A stretch of DNA of 28,675 bases, taken from the IMG/VR virus record IMGVR_UViG_3300042470_000519, positions 1-28,675 of that record. The stretch is one strand, 5' to 3'. The position numbers and the translations under genes are program-made. Shown piece by piece: positions 20,786 through 28,675 of the stretch (positions within the stretch are counted from its first letter, which is position 1; each line of letters begins with the position of its first letter). This stretch comes from a virus. Below the pieces are notes generated by a model. It was not told the DNA's origin. It searched no databases and saw only the letters and a program-made list of their open reading frames with translations.

Positions 20786-21121
20786 ATGGACTTCGTCCGG
20801 TACCAATCGCTGGCGATCCGCACGGCGAAGAACCTGGGCGAGACCGGTGACCTCCTGCACTCCGCATTGGGGTTGGCTGGCGAGGCGGGCGAGTTCGTGG
20901 ACTGCGTGAAGAAGCACACGGTCTACGGGCGCCCACTCGACAAGGCCAACGCCATCGAGGAGCTCGGCGATCTGTTGTGGTTCGTGGCCCTGGGGTGCAA
21001 AGCCCTGGGGGTCTCGATGGACATGGTCGCAGAGCAGAACATCGGCAAGCTCAAGGTTCGCTACCCCGACCAGTACACGGACTCGCTGGCCTCCGCCCGC
21101 CTGGACAAGGAGTCTGCATGA
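20786..21121 (+). CDS. MazG-like nucleotide pyrophosphohydrolase
   Basis: 111 residues. The all-alpha NTP pyrophosphatase signature is present as GEAGEFVDCVKK (E33, E36) and IEELGDLLWFV (E59, D62), the metal ligands of the MazG/dUTPase-2 superfamily. It hydrolyses nucleoside triphosphates to monophosphates, in phages probably to adjust nucleotide or alarmone pools. Length is typical of single-domain phage members. It sits between small genes in the integrase operon. Confidence 0.87.
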   Translation: MDFVRYQSLAIRTAKNLGETGDLLHSALGLAGEAGEFVDCVKKHTVYGRPLDKANAIEELGDLLWFVALGCKALGVSMDMVAEQNIGKLKVRYPDQYTDSLASARLDKESA

Positions 21122-21252
21122 GACTTGGCGACCCGTTGGACGCAATCGTTTCAATCGCGCTCCTGGTCGTCCTGTTCATCGCCGGCTGGGCGGCTGTTGG
21201 CCTGTTGTTCGGTATAGCCATCCGGGTCGCCAAGTGGGTGATTGGAGCCTGA
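21118..21252 (+). CDS. Very small membrane protein
   Basis: 44 residues from ATG 21118, overlapping the MazG stop as ATGA with AAGGAG upstream. Most of the protein is one hydrophobic span (SIALLVVLFIAGWAAVGLLF) with a short basic end. Unknown role; no signal for export or lysis activity. Confidence 0.65.
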   Translation: MRLGDPLDAIVSIALLVVLFIAGWAAVGLLFGIAIRVAKWVIGA

Positions 21253-21253
21253 A

Positions 21254-21460
21254 ATGAAACAGATGCTTAACCTCAGCGAAGTCGCTGAGATGGTGGGGGT
21301 CAGCAAAGAGACAGTCCGTCGCTGGGCTACCTCAAGGCTGATCCCATCGTTCAAGATCCACAAGCGCGGCCACTGGCAGTTCGACGCTGCCGAGGTTGAC
21401 AAATTCCTGCGGGCGCGCAAAGCTGAGCACGCTCCCGAGCAGGGGCGAGGCGCCGGCTGA
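21254..21460 (+). CDS. xis: Excisionase-like MerR-type DNA-binding protein
   Basis: 68 residues from ATG 21254. LNLSEVAEMVGVSKETVRRW is the helix-turn-helix, and SFKIHKRGHWQFDAAEVDKF is the wing and closing helix of the HTH_17/excisionase type. It lies 10 bases before the integrase gene. Such proteins bend attachment-site DNA and set integrase direction, so a recombination directionality factor is the likely role. Not tested; a regulator is the alternative. Confidence 0.75.
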   Translation: MKQMLNLSEVAEMVGVSKETVRRWATSRLIPSFKIHKRGHWQFDAAEVDKFLRARKAEHAPEQGRGAG

Positions 21461-21470
21461 GGAGACTTAG

Positions 21471-22535
21471 ATGGCGCTGTATCGGCGCAGTGAGACTCGC
21501 GTCTGGTGGATGGACTACACCGACGCTGAGGGCAAGAGAGTAAGGCAGTCCACGGGAACCGAGAACAAGCAACTTGCCCAGGAGTTGTACGACAAGACCA
21601 GGGCCGAGGTCTGGGAGTGCAAGCGCCTGGGCATCAAGAAGGACCGCTTGTTCTCGGAAGCGGTGAGGACGTTCCTGCTGGACAAGAAGCAGGAGAAACT
21701 GAAGTCGTTGGCCGACTACGAGAGCCGGTCGGAGTTCTGGGTGGAGGAGTTCCAAGGCAAGTACCTCCGCCAGATCACGAAGGAGCTCATCGTCCAGGCG
21801 ATCAAGAAGCGGGAAGGGGCCAACAGTCACGCTACGCTCAACCGGTACTTGGCTGTGCTCAAGGCTGTTCTGCGGCACGTCAGCACCAAGTACGGCTGGC
21901 TCAAGCGTGACGACATCCCGACCTTCTTCTTCTACGAGGAGCCCAAGGGGCGCACCAGATGGCTGGAACCGGAAGAGATCGCAAGGCTGCTGAACGCCCT
22001 GCCGGGTCACTGGCGGGACGTGGCCGAGTTCTCTTTCGCTACCGGCCTGCGGCAGAGCAACGTGCTGAACCTGCGCTGGTCACAGATCAACCTGACCCGG
22101 CGCACGGTGACGCTCGACGGCAAAGAGATGAAGAACGGGCGTGACCACGGCATTCCGCTGAACGACGCTGCGGTGGAGGCCCTGCGCCGGTGCATCGGGC
22201 GCCACCACACCTACGTCTTCTTCGCCAACGGCAAGCCACCCTGCGGATGTCCATCCAAGACCTGGAAAGCGGCAACGAAGAAGGCCGGCATCGAGGACTT
22301 CCGGCCGCACGACATGCGGCACACCTGGGCGTCGATGCTGGCGCAGCAGGGGGTGCCGGATGGGGTGATCCAGAAGCTCGGCGCATGGGAAACGCCACGC
22401 ATGGTGGACCGCTACCGGCACCACAGCGCCGCCTCGCTGGCACCCTACGCGGCCAAGGTGGACGAGGTCATGGCCGGGGCGTCACACTTTGCGTCACAGC
22501 AGGCCCACGCACCACTGAAGTCCGTATCACCGTAG
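21471..22535 (+). CDS. int: Tyrosine-family phage integrase
   Basis: 354 residues from ATG 21471. The N-terminal 60 residues are an arm-binding type domain (RRSETRVWWMDYTDAEGKR), then a SAM-like core-binding domain and the catalytic domain with R194 (ATGLRQSNVL), H280 and R283 (HDMRHTWAS) and Y315 (VDRYRHHS). It recombines attP with the host attB. The half tRNA-Thr that begins 10 bases after the stop is the likely target. Length is normal. Confidence 0.95.
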   Translation: MALYRRSETRVWWMDYTDAEGKRVRQSTGTENKQLAQELYDKTRAEVWECKRLGIKKDRLFSEAVRTFLLDKKQEKLKSLADYESRSEFWVEEFQGKYLRQITKELIVQAIKKREGANSHATLNRYLAVLKAVLRHVSTKYGWLKRDDIPTFFFYEEPKGRTRWLEPEEIARLLNALPGHWRDVAEFSFATGLRQSNVLNLRWSQINLTRRTVTLDGKEMKNGRDHGIPLNDAAVEALRRCIGRHHTYVFFANGKPPCGCPSKTWKAATKKAGIEDFRPHDMRHTWASMLAQQGVPDGVIQKLGAWETPRMVDRYRHHSAASLAPYAAKVDEVMAGASHFASQQAHAPLKSVSP

Positions 22536-22545
22536 CAGAGTAGCA

Positions 22546-22583
22546 GCCGGCATAGCTCAGTTGGCAGAGCAGCGGTTTTGTAA
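22546..22583 (+). other. attP core: 5' half of a tRNA-Thr(TGT) gene
   Basis: The sequence matches a tRNA-Thr from the acceptor strand GCCGGCA (22546-22552) through the D arm (GCTC AGTTGGCA GAGC), anticodon stem GCGGT and loop TTTGTAA with TGT at 22579-22581. After the anticodon loop the match ends: no 3' stem, T arm or acceptor follows. The position next to the integrase gene makes it the likely attachment core, with exchange near the anticodon loop. Confidence 0.8.
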
Positions 22584-22607
22584 TCTGTTGTGAAGCTGTT
22601 GCGGAAT

Positions 22608-22633
22608 GTCGGTGGCCGCCAGAATCCACCGAC
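22608..22633. repeat. Inverted repeat in the attP region
   Basis: Perfect 8-pair stem GTCGGTGG/CCACCGAC around a 10-base loop, 25 bases after the tRNA half. It could be an integrase arm site or a structure at the end of the facing transcripts. No T tract seen. The rest of 22634-22753 has no gene; a small repeat GGACC-ACTT-GGTCC is present near 22700. Confidence 0.6.
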
Positions 22634-22753
22634 GATTCAGAGGCTTGCGCCTCCCCCTGCTCAGGACGCAACAAGTCCCAACGCGACGACTTCCGTCACG
22701 GGACCACTTGGTCCTACATGTGCCATGACACACTGGGCGACACAGCCCGCCCG

Positions 22754-25700
22754 TCACTGGGCCTCGCGCTTCATCCGGACCCGCTCGACCTCGATCTCCT
22801 TGGTGAGGCTGTTGCGCTCTCGGTAGAGCTCGTCGATCTCCTTGCGCTTCTCGGCGCCCGACATCTCCGTGTCGCGCTCGATTGCCTTGATCTGGTTGTT
22901 GATGTCGGTGAGTTGCTTCTTGATGCTGTCGTAGGTAGGTTTGAGCTCCAACAGAGCCTCGTTCTTCTCGGACAGCCGCTCGGCCTTGGCCTCGTTGCCC
23001 TGGTTCTGGGCGTTGTTGAGGTCGGCAGCAGCGCGAGCCGCCTTCTCGGCCGTCTTGTAGAACTCGGTGACGTACCTGGACTGGTTGGCCGGGAGGTCGC
23101 GGACGTAGTTGCCGATGAAGAACATGTCCTCCTTGCGAAGGTCCGGGATTGCGCCCTCGCGGGCTGCGGCCATCGCGTAGTACGAGCTCTGCTGGATAAC
23201 GGTGCCGACCCAACCCAGGTACGCCCGCATCATGTAGTCGTACTGGATTGGCGACAGCTTCATCTTCTCGGAGTCGACGCCGGTCACAGCACCGATGCCA
23301 TCGGCGACCATGCTGTTGAGTCTGTTGGCGACGATCCCTGCGCCCGAGGTGCGCGGGTTGATGCGCTCGTCGGCCGACATGTTCTTCATCGCCTCGGTCT
23401 CAATTGGCCTGTCGGACAGACCATCCTTGTTGCGGGCCACGTCGTACAGCGGACGCAGCACCTGCGGAATCGGGTTGATCGCAAAGGTGTCGGCAAGCAA
23501 GGACATCATCCGTTGGCCGAAGACCTTGCCCTCCACGTCCTTGTCCACCATCTGTTCTAGGACGCGCTCGGCAATGGTGGAGATGGCGCCCATCTCGAAC
23601 GGCTTGGGGATGCGGAAGGCGGTGTCCGTGCCGGGGATCTTGAACCAAAAGAACATGTCCCGGTCCCAGTCCTCGCGCTCCTTGAAGTCTTCGTCGTCTT
23701 TGTACGCAAGGTACAGGGCGAGGCCAGCCATCGTCACCGCAGCGGTGGTGACGCCGAACTTCATCGCCTTCTTGCGCTCGCTCTCGCTGGCCGTGCCACG
23801 GATCGCCTTTACCGCTGGGCTGATGCCGTCGCGGCCGATCTTGTAGAGGCCCTGGAGGCGGGCGTTGAAGTACGGGAGGATCTGGTTCAGGTAGCGCACT
23901 GCGCCCCACGCACCCTGGGACGAGAAGTCCTGGATGTCGCGGGCGGCGTAGGCGGCCTCCAGGTGCGAGGCTCCCTTCTCGCGCATCTGTCGGTACAGGG
24001 CCGCACGGTTGGCGTTCTCGGCTGCGTCGCTGATGTTGTCGTAGGCGTCCCACAGACGGCGGACCAGGGCCTTCGCCTTCTCCGGGGTGTTGATGATGGT
24101 CTCGGCGTCGACGCCCTTGGAGATCAGCCGCTTCACCGCAGCGGAGCGGTCGCCGTCGAAGGCGTTGCCCATCGTGAACACGCCGCCGCCGGCCAGCACC
24201 TCGCCTCGGTTCTTCTGGAACTCGCGCACACCCTGCAACACGTTGGCGGCCGGGTTGTAGGACAAATCCGTCAAGCCAACAGACTGCACCGAGTCGCGGA
24301 TCAGGTTGTTGGTCTTGAAGGTCGGGTTCAGTGCGACGAAGCGGGTCAGCGTCGTCTTAAACGGGCGGGCGACGCGGAGGAAGAAGTCGTTGTGATCCAG
24401 CCCGGTGACGGCGGTCAGCGACTGCAACAGGAACGGGTCCTCGATGTCGTAGTGGACTGGCTTGCCGCCCTCCATGACCTTGATCGTGCCCTTCAGCGGG
24501 ACGACCTTGCCGTCCTTGTCCTTGCCCATAACCTCGCTGATCTTCTCCAGGCGTTTGACCATCCCACCCATCTCCTGAGCCGCCTTCAGCGCCTCGCTGG
24601 AGCCGGCGTTCTTCATCGAGGCCGAGAGGATGTGCGACCAGTTCATCAGCGTGTTCTGCATCAGGTCGTTGAGCGGACGCTCGCTGCCCTTCAGCATTTT
24701 CGAGAAATACTGGTTGACGTTGCCGGATGACTGGGCCGCTGCGGACAGACTGCCGTCCTCTTCCATGTACCGATAGAACGGGACGTACCAGACGTCAGAG
24801 GCGAACTTCTTGTAGGCCGCTTCGTCGATCAGCCCGGACTGGCGTGCCACATCGAGCACAGATCTGTTGAGTTCGTTCATGCCGCGCAGCGCCTCGGCGT
24901 ACACGGCCACCCGCTGCTTGCCGTCCGGCATCTTGCCGAGGTTCAGCTTCTTCAGCTTGGCGACCTCGTCGTCGGTGAAGAACAGTTCGCGGTCCTGCTT
25001 CTTGAGCTCGCCGGCACGGTTGGCCGCAATCCACATGAAGAACCGCTCGGTCTCGTTGCCCAGCGGCTCCAGCGTCTCGATCAGGCCCTTGGTGTTCTTC
25101 TTCAGGTTCAGGGCGCCGTCGTCGTTGAACACCTGTCCGTAGTGCAGCAGCGCCTCGACAGCGCCGTCCACCGAGGCCGACATGCGCAGTTGCATGTACG
25201 CCTTCTCGGAGATGTCCTTGACCGAGCGCACCTTGTCGAAGACGCCCTGGGTCAAGCGCAGGGCGAGCTTGGGCTTGAGGGCCTCCAGGCGCTGGCGGAT
25301 GTTCGGAGGGGTGGGCGCACCCTTCGCCAGGGCGATCTTCTTCGTGTCCTCGGGTACGTCGTTGTACTGGGACTCGTAGTCGTCGCGGCGGAACAAGGGC
25401 AGGCCGTCTTCTTCCACGACCTTCTGGAGCTTTTCCGGGATGACAAAGCCGACGTGCTGGCCCGTATCCTTGATGTCCATGATCTCTGTCTTGCCGCCGA
25501 AGCTCTTGAGGACCTCCTTGTTTGCGACAGACGCAATCGTCTGGTCGTAGTAGGAGCGCAGGCCATCACCACCAATGTCCATGTCCAAGCCGGAGATGAC
25601 GCCGGAGGTCTCGTTGTCGTTGTCGAGTTCGAGGCCCTTGTTCTCCTCGATCTGCTGGGCAAGATCCTTGCCGACAACAGACGCGACCTTGTCCTGTGGG

Positions 25701-28675
25701 ACCTGCTTGTCAACGAGCGTCCTACCACCTTTCAAGGCGGACAAGGTGATGTTGCCGGTCTTCTTGTCCTTGACGTAGGCGACCTGATCGATCTGCTTTG
25801 ACAGCTTGTACCTGTCGACTTGCTGCTCGCCGCGAGTCCAGGCAATGCGGTCAATACCGTTCTGTTGGGCGTAGGCAATCGCCCTCTTCAGCAGCAGCGC
25901 GGTCCACGCCCTGGTGTCCTTGACGAATGGCGCGTCCGGCACCTTGGTGTTGACGTCGTCAAACAGCTTGTTCTGCTCCTCACCAACTGCGCCCATCTCG
26001 TCGTAGAGCTTTTGGCGCTGATCGGCGAGCTTGTTGAACTCATCGAGTTGAGCGTCAGTCAACTCCGCCATCTCAGAGTTGATGGCCTTAATCTTTTCGC
26101 CAATGCTCTCGTAGCGGCTTTCGAGCTCGACAAGACGCTTGTCTCCACCGTCCTTTGGCGCAAAGCCAGTCTCGCGACCTTCTTGTCCGCGCTGGCTCTG
26201 GACCTCCTCAAGGAACAGAACAGAGTTTCCGGACCTGTCTTTGCGCACGTTCATGCGCAGCCAGCCAATGGCCTTGCCCTCGGTGACGGTGCCGTAGTGG
26301 ATCTTGTCTGTCGGCTTGTAGGGCTTCACGGACGGATCGGTCAGTACGATCTCTGTGTAATCCTCTCCACCGGGCTCAGTCCACTTCTTGTTGATGGCCT
26401 CGCCCATCGCCTTGCGGGACCAGCCAAAGTTGTCGCCAACAATGGACAGCATTTCGTCCCGAGACATGAACGTCGCGTCTTCGCCCGTGGTGGACTCAAC
26501 AAGCTCGCGCAACGTGTCCTCATCCAGACCGGACTTCCCGTCTTCGAGAACCACCTCGTTTAGGTGAAGCCCGCTTTCGGCAACAAAGCCCATGACCTGT
26601 TGCTTTGTCAGCTTGGTGTCGCGGTTGAGTTGGAGCCAGTCCTCAACACCGGTCCACTCCATCTCTGCCGAAACGCCGGCTACCTTCATGCCCTTAATCG
26701 TCCCCAGCCACTGCTGACCCGTCATGCGCTCCTGCTTGACGCTGTTCACAGTTCGAGCCAGAGCAGAGTAGAAGGTCTTCTTCTTCTCGCGCAGGGTGGT
26801 GCCGAGCGCGGCCTCACCCGACTCGGCCTGCACGTCAGCGTCCACGACGTAGCGGCGGGCGTTGCCGACCAGGGCGCGGACGTCACTGTCGGAGACGTAG
26901 TTCACGCCGACAGACCGCAGCCACTTGCGCAGAGCAGAAAAGATGCGTTGCAGCGCGTTCTGCGTGTCCTTCGGGACCGGCTTGCCCTCAAGGGCGAGGC
27001 GCGTGTTCTCCTGCGCCATGTCGGCCAGGACTTCCTCGACCGCCGTCTCAAGAGACAGCTTCTCGTCGGCAATCATCTTGTCCGCCTTCTCGCGGACAGA
27101 TCTGTTGCCACGGTAGATGTCGTTCATCACCTTGGTGTACGAGTCGCCCAGCACTTGACGCAGACCGAAGTGGCCGGTCGCCTCGTGCGCGGCAGTCAAG
27201 ATGACGTCAGAGATTCCGCTGGCATGGTTCGCCAGGATGTAGACCTTGCCGTTCCAGTAGATGCCCTTGGCGTTGGTGATCTTCTTGTCTTCGAGGTACT
27301 TGGACAACTGCTCAGGCAGAGCGAGCTCGTTCTGCACCACGATGATCGATGGGGCGTTCTTCCAGCCGGCGCGCAGCGCGTCAACCACCTTGCGCACGGC
27401 GGTGACCGTCATGCCGCGAGCGCGACCGTCGTCCTGCCGCAGCACCACCCCATCGTCCTTCTTGCGGTTCTCTTCAGCCTTGGCGTTGGCGCGTTCGGCC
27501 CGCTCGTTCTTGCGGACGCGGCTGACGATTTCGTCGTGGAGCTCGATGGTGTTGTAGCCCTCCTCTACAGCGGTCTGCCAAGACTCCTTACTGCCAGACG
27601 GGAGGTCGTTCCACGCGATGTGCGCAGCCTTGCCGTCGTCGTTGTCCTCCCACAGATCGATGACCTCTTGGCTGGCGACCTTGCGGACCTCCGGCTCCTT
27701 CTGCTTGGTCTCGGCCTTCTTCGCCTTCTGCTTGGCCTTGACCTTCTGTTCGACGGTCTGTTTGGGCTCGGCAGGCGTAGGCGCAGGCGCCTCCGCAGCG
27801 GGGGCGGGCGCTGGTGCTGGCGGCTTGGTAGCAGGAGCGGGCGGCGCAGGAGTGGGAGCAGGCGGCGCGGGAGGAGTGGCGGGCTCAACAGGCTTGTCGG
27901 GCGTGGCCGGTGCCTCCGCTTGAGGCGCGGGCTTCTTGGCCGTCATCGCAGCCCACTCGGCCTTGAGGTCCGCCTCCTGTTGAACCAGGGCGTCGTACTC
28001 GGCCCGCTTCTTGGAGCCAGACACGGGCACTCGACCGGCCTTGCTCAACATGGCGCGAGCCTTGTCGCCGGCAGCCTTGGCCTCCTCGAAGACTTGGTCG
28101 GCGGTGCGAGCGGCGGGCGGCGCGGGTGGCGTTGCGGGCTCGACAGGCGCGGTCGGCGTGACGGGTGCGGGGGCGGGCGCAGGAGTCTCGGCAGATGGCG
28201 CCGGAGCAGGCGACGGCTGGGCACTCCCAACCCCTGGGGACGGTGCAGCACCGCCCTGAGCCTTTTCCGACTGAGCGGACAGATTGCGATACAGGTTCGC
28301 CAGGACGTCAGGCTTGTAGCCCTCGCCGATGGCCTCGGTCCACTCGGCTTGCACCTCCGGCTTCAGGCTCGCGAACTTGGGGCCACCAAAGGCGTCCCAC
28401 GCGACCGCTGCAAGATTGGGCGGCGTAGCCGGGGCAGTGGCGGGGGCAGTAGCCGGGGCAGCGGCGGGGGCAGTAGCCCCGGGCCTGGGGTCCGTGAAGA
28501 TGTTCCTACCGGTCTTGGCGGGCTTCAGTGCATCGGCGGCGGCTTGGCCGGCGGGCTGCGGCGCGGGGGACGGCTGGGCGGGGGCGGCGGGGGCCGGCGC
28601 TGGGGCGGCTGCTGCTGGGGTTGCGGGTACATCAGCCTGGGGCCGCGACTCGACGAAGAAGAACGTGCTTCCACC
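22754..28675 (-). CDS. Giant polyvalent phage protein (partial)
   Basis: At least 1,973 codons and open to the window edge, so the N terminus is missing; the GTG at 28354 is not a real start. From N to C terminus: Pro/Ala-rich linkers (28675-27780); a Lys-rich helix (about 27760-27700); a zincin motif AAHEATGHFG (27170-27190); a domain ending in VLFLEEVQSQRG and IDRIAWTRGEQQ (about 26200-25830), known in polyvalent phage proteins; an LPD38-type region with NPTFKTNNLIRDSVQ (about 24330-24270) and ILPYFNARLQGLYKIGRDG (about 23870); one membrane-like span; and a charged C-terminal coiled coil. Such proteins are carried in virions of some podoviruses and injected to protect or prepare the DNA. 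Confidence 0.85.
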   Translation of the reverse strand, partial: GGSTFFFVESRPQADVPATPAAAAPAPAPAAPAQPSPAPQPAGQAAADALKPAKTGRNIFTDPRPGATAPAAAPATAPATAPATPPNLAAVAWDAFGGPKFASLKPEVQAEWTEAIGEGYKPDVLANLYRNLSAQSEKAQGGAAPSPGVGSAQPSPAPAPSAETPAPAPAPVTPTAPVEPATPPAPPAARTADQVFEEAKAAGDKARAMLSKAGRVPVSGSKKRAEYDALVQQEADLKAEWAAMTAKKPAPQAEAPATPDKPVEPATPPAPPAPTPAPPAPATKPPAPAPAPAAEAPAPTPAEPKQTVEQKVKAKQKAKKAETKQKEPEVRKVASQEVIDLWEDNDDGKAAHIAWNDLPSGSKESWQTAVEEGYNTIELHDEIVSRVRKNERAERANAKAEENRKKDDGVVLRQDDGRARGMTVTAVRKVVDALRAGWKNAPSIIVVQNELALPEQLSKYLEDKKITNAKGIYWNGKVYILANHASGISDVILTAAHEATGHFGLRQVLGDSYTKVMNDIYRGNRSVREKADKMIADEKLSLETAVEEVLADMAQENTRLALEGKPVPKDTQNALQRIFSALRKWLRSVGVNYVSDSDVRALVGNARRYVVDADVQAESGEAALGTTLREKKKTFYSALARTVNSVKQERMTGQQWLGTIKGMKVAGVSAEMEWTGVEDWLQLNRDTKLTKQQVMGFVAESGLHLNEVVLEDGKSGLDEDTLRELVESTTGEDATFMSRDEMLSIVGDNFGWSRKAMGEAINKKWTEPGGEDYTEIVLTDPSVKPYKPTDKIHYGTVTEGKAIGWLRMNVRKDRSGNSVLFLEEVQSQRGQEGRETGFAPKDGGDKRLVELESRYESIGEKIKAINSEMAELTDAQLDEFNKLADQRQKLYDEMGAVGEEQNKLFDDVNTKVPDAPFVKDTRAWTALLLKRAIAYAQQNGIDRIAWTRGEQQVDRYKLSKQIDQVAYVKDKKTGNITLSALKGGRTLVDKQVPQDKVASVVGKDLAQQIEENKGLELDNDNETSGVISGLDMDIGGDGLRSYYDQTIASVANKEVLKSFGGKTEIMDIKDTGQHVGFVIPEKLQKVVEEDGLPLFRRDDYESQYNDVPEDTKKIALAKGAPTPPNIRQRLEALKPKLALRLTQGVFDKVRSVKDISEKAYMQLRMSASVDGAVEALLHYGQVFNDDGALNLKKNTKGLIETLEPLGNETERFFMWIAANRAGELKKQDRELFFTDDEVAKLKKLNLGKMPDGKQRVAVYAEALRGMNELNRSVLDVARQSGLIDEAAYKKFASDVWYVPFYRYMEEDGSLSAAAQSSGNVNQYFSKMLKGSERPLNDLMQNTLMNWSHILSASMKNAGSSEALKAAQEMGGMVKRLEKISEVMGKDKDGKVVPLKGTIKVMEGGKPVHYDIEDPFLLQSLTAVTGLDHNDFFLRVARPFKTTLTRFVALNPTFKTNNLIRDSVQSVGLTDLSYNPAANVLQGVREFQKNRGEVLAGGGVFTMGNAFDGDRSAAVKRLISKGVDAETIINTPEKAKALVRRLWDAYDNISDAAENANRAALYRQMREKGASHLEAAYAARDIQDFSSQGAWGAVRYLNQILPYFNARLQGLYKIGRDGISPAVKAIRGTASESERKKAMKFGVTTAAVTMAGLALYLAYKDDEDFKEREDWDRDMFFWFKIPGTDTAFRIPKPFEMGAISTIAERVLEQMVDKDVEGKVFGQRMMSLLADTFAINPIPQVLRPLYDVARNKDGLSDRPIETEAMKNMSADERINPRTSGAGIVANRLNSMVADGIGAVTGVDSEKMKLSPIQYDYMMRAYLGWVGTVIQQSSYYAMAAAREGAIPDLRKEDMFFIGNYVRDLPANQSRYVTEFYKTAEKAARAAADLNNAQNQGNEAKAERLSEKNEALLELKPTYDSIKKQLTDINNQIKAIERDTEMSGAEKRKEIDELYRERNSLTKEIEVERVRMKREAQ
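28429..28488. repeat. Tandem Ala/Pro codon repeats
   Basis: Copies of GGGGCAGTGGCGG and GGGGCAGTAGCCG alternate over about 55 bases, writing runs of PATAPA in the giant protein. This kind of repeat easily changes length by slippage. Confidence 0.75.

Larger units (their letters stand above)
241..27107. repeat. Dispersed word RTCTGTTG, about 30 copies
   Basis: Copies read on the + strand start at 241, 3577, 3975, 4443, 4960, 6102, 6199, 6931, 7643, 7991, 10197, 10803, 10959, 12505, 13143, 20392, 20970, 22583, 23320, 24862 and 27100. Copies read as CAACAGAY start at 2282, 4044, 4202, 6465, 8578, 11564, 14331, 24277 and 25675. They fall in different codon frames (Asp-Leu-Leu, Glu-Ser-Val, Gly-Leu-Leu) and also in spacers and the tRNA half, so protein sequence does not explain them. 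Sites ending in C instead of G (RTCTGTTC) add about 18 more. Counted by eye. Confidence 0.85.

Noticed and set aside
22546-22635. Complete tRNA-Thr gene
   Set aside because: The 3' anticodon stem does not pair fully and no T arm or acceptor 3' strand follows; only the 5' half matches.
23963-24730. 255-codon frame on the + strand inside the giant gene
   Set aside because: Shadow of the giant protein; Val/Leu/Asp-rich composition and no ribosome site.
1-28675. CRISPR array or insertion sequence
   Set aside because: No regular spaced repeats of CRISPR type, no transposase and no terminal inverted repeats with target duplications were seen. The dispersed word is too short and too irregular for CRISPR.

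Overview
The window is part of a tailed-phage genome of high G+C content (roughly 60 percent by eye) with strong AAGGAG-type ribosome sites. It most likely comes from a temperate phage of a Gram-negative proteobacterium. The evidence is an S24 repressor, a tyrosine integrase next to the 5' half of a tRNA-Thr gene, a recombination set, a replication set, and one huge polyvalent protein of the kind carried by some temperate podoviruses (for example Bcep22-like phages). The tRNA half lies in the middle of phage genes, so this reads as phage-form DNA carrying attP rather than an integrated prophage end.

Layout. (1) 1-994 carries no gene I can support, but it is packed with short perfect hairpins and has one good sigma70-like promoter. 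(2) 995-4036 is a rightward set of four genes: a MoxR/CobS-like AAA+ ATPase, a VWA-like partner, an MGLDMY-family protein and a NinX-like protein. They are separated by repeated spacers made of tandem hairpins and a GAAGGAG ribosome site. (3) 4050-10757 continues rightward as more than 20 small, mostly unknown genes, nearly all overlapping by 4 bases and often joined by the same short junction sequence. (4) 10759-16812 is a leftward replication operon (DUF1376 protein, CHC2 primase fragment, DnaB-like helicase, small genes, DUF3310, HNH, RusA, HTH protein). (5) 17037-17696 is the CI-like repressor, with inverted-repeat operators on both sides. (6) 17868-22535 is a rightward recombination and lysogeny operon: DUF1071/Sak3-like annealing protein, YqaJ exonuclease, SSB-like protein, a Tad2 (anti-Thoeris) homologue, MazG-like protein, excisionase-like protein and integrase. 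(7) 22546-22583 is the tRNA half, taken as attP. (8) 22754-28675 is the leftward giant polyvalent protein, whose N terminus lies beyond the window.

The most unusual signal is not a gene. The 8-base word RTCTGTTG (complement CAACAGAY) occurs about 30 times by hand count, against fewer than 2 expected by chance. It occurs in coding and non-coding DNA, in different reading frames and on both strands, and the related form RTCTGTTC adds about 18 more. It resembles a genome-wide recognition word, such as a primase, nicking, recombination or uptake site. Second in interest are the hairpin-rich leader and the repeated spacer cassettes of the leftmost operon.
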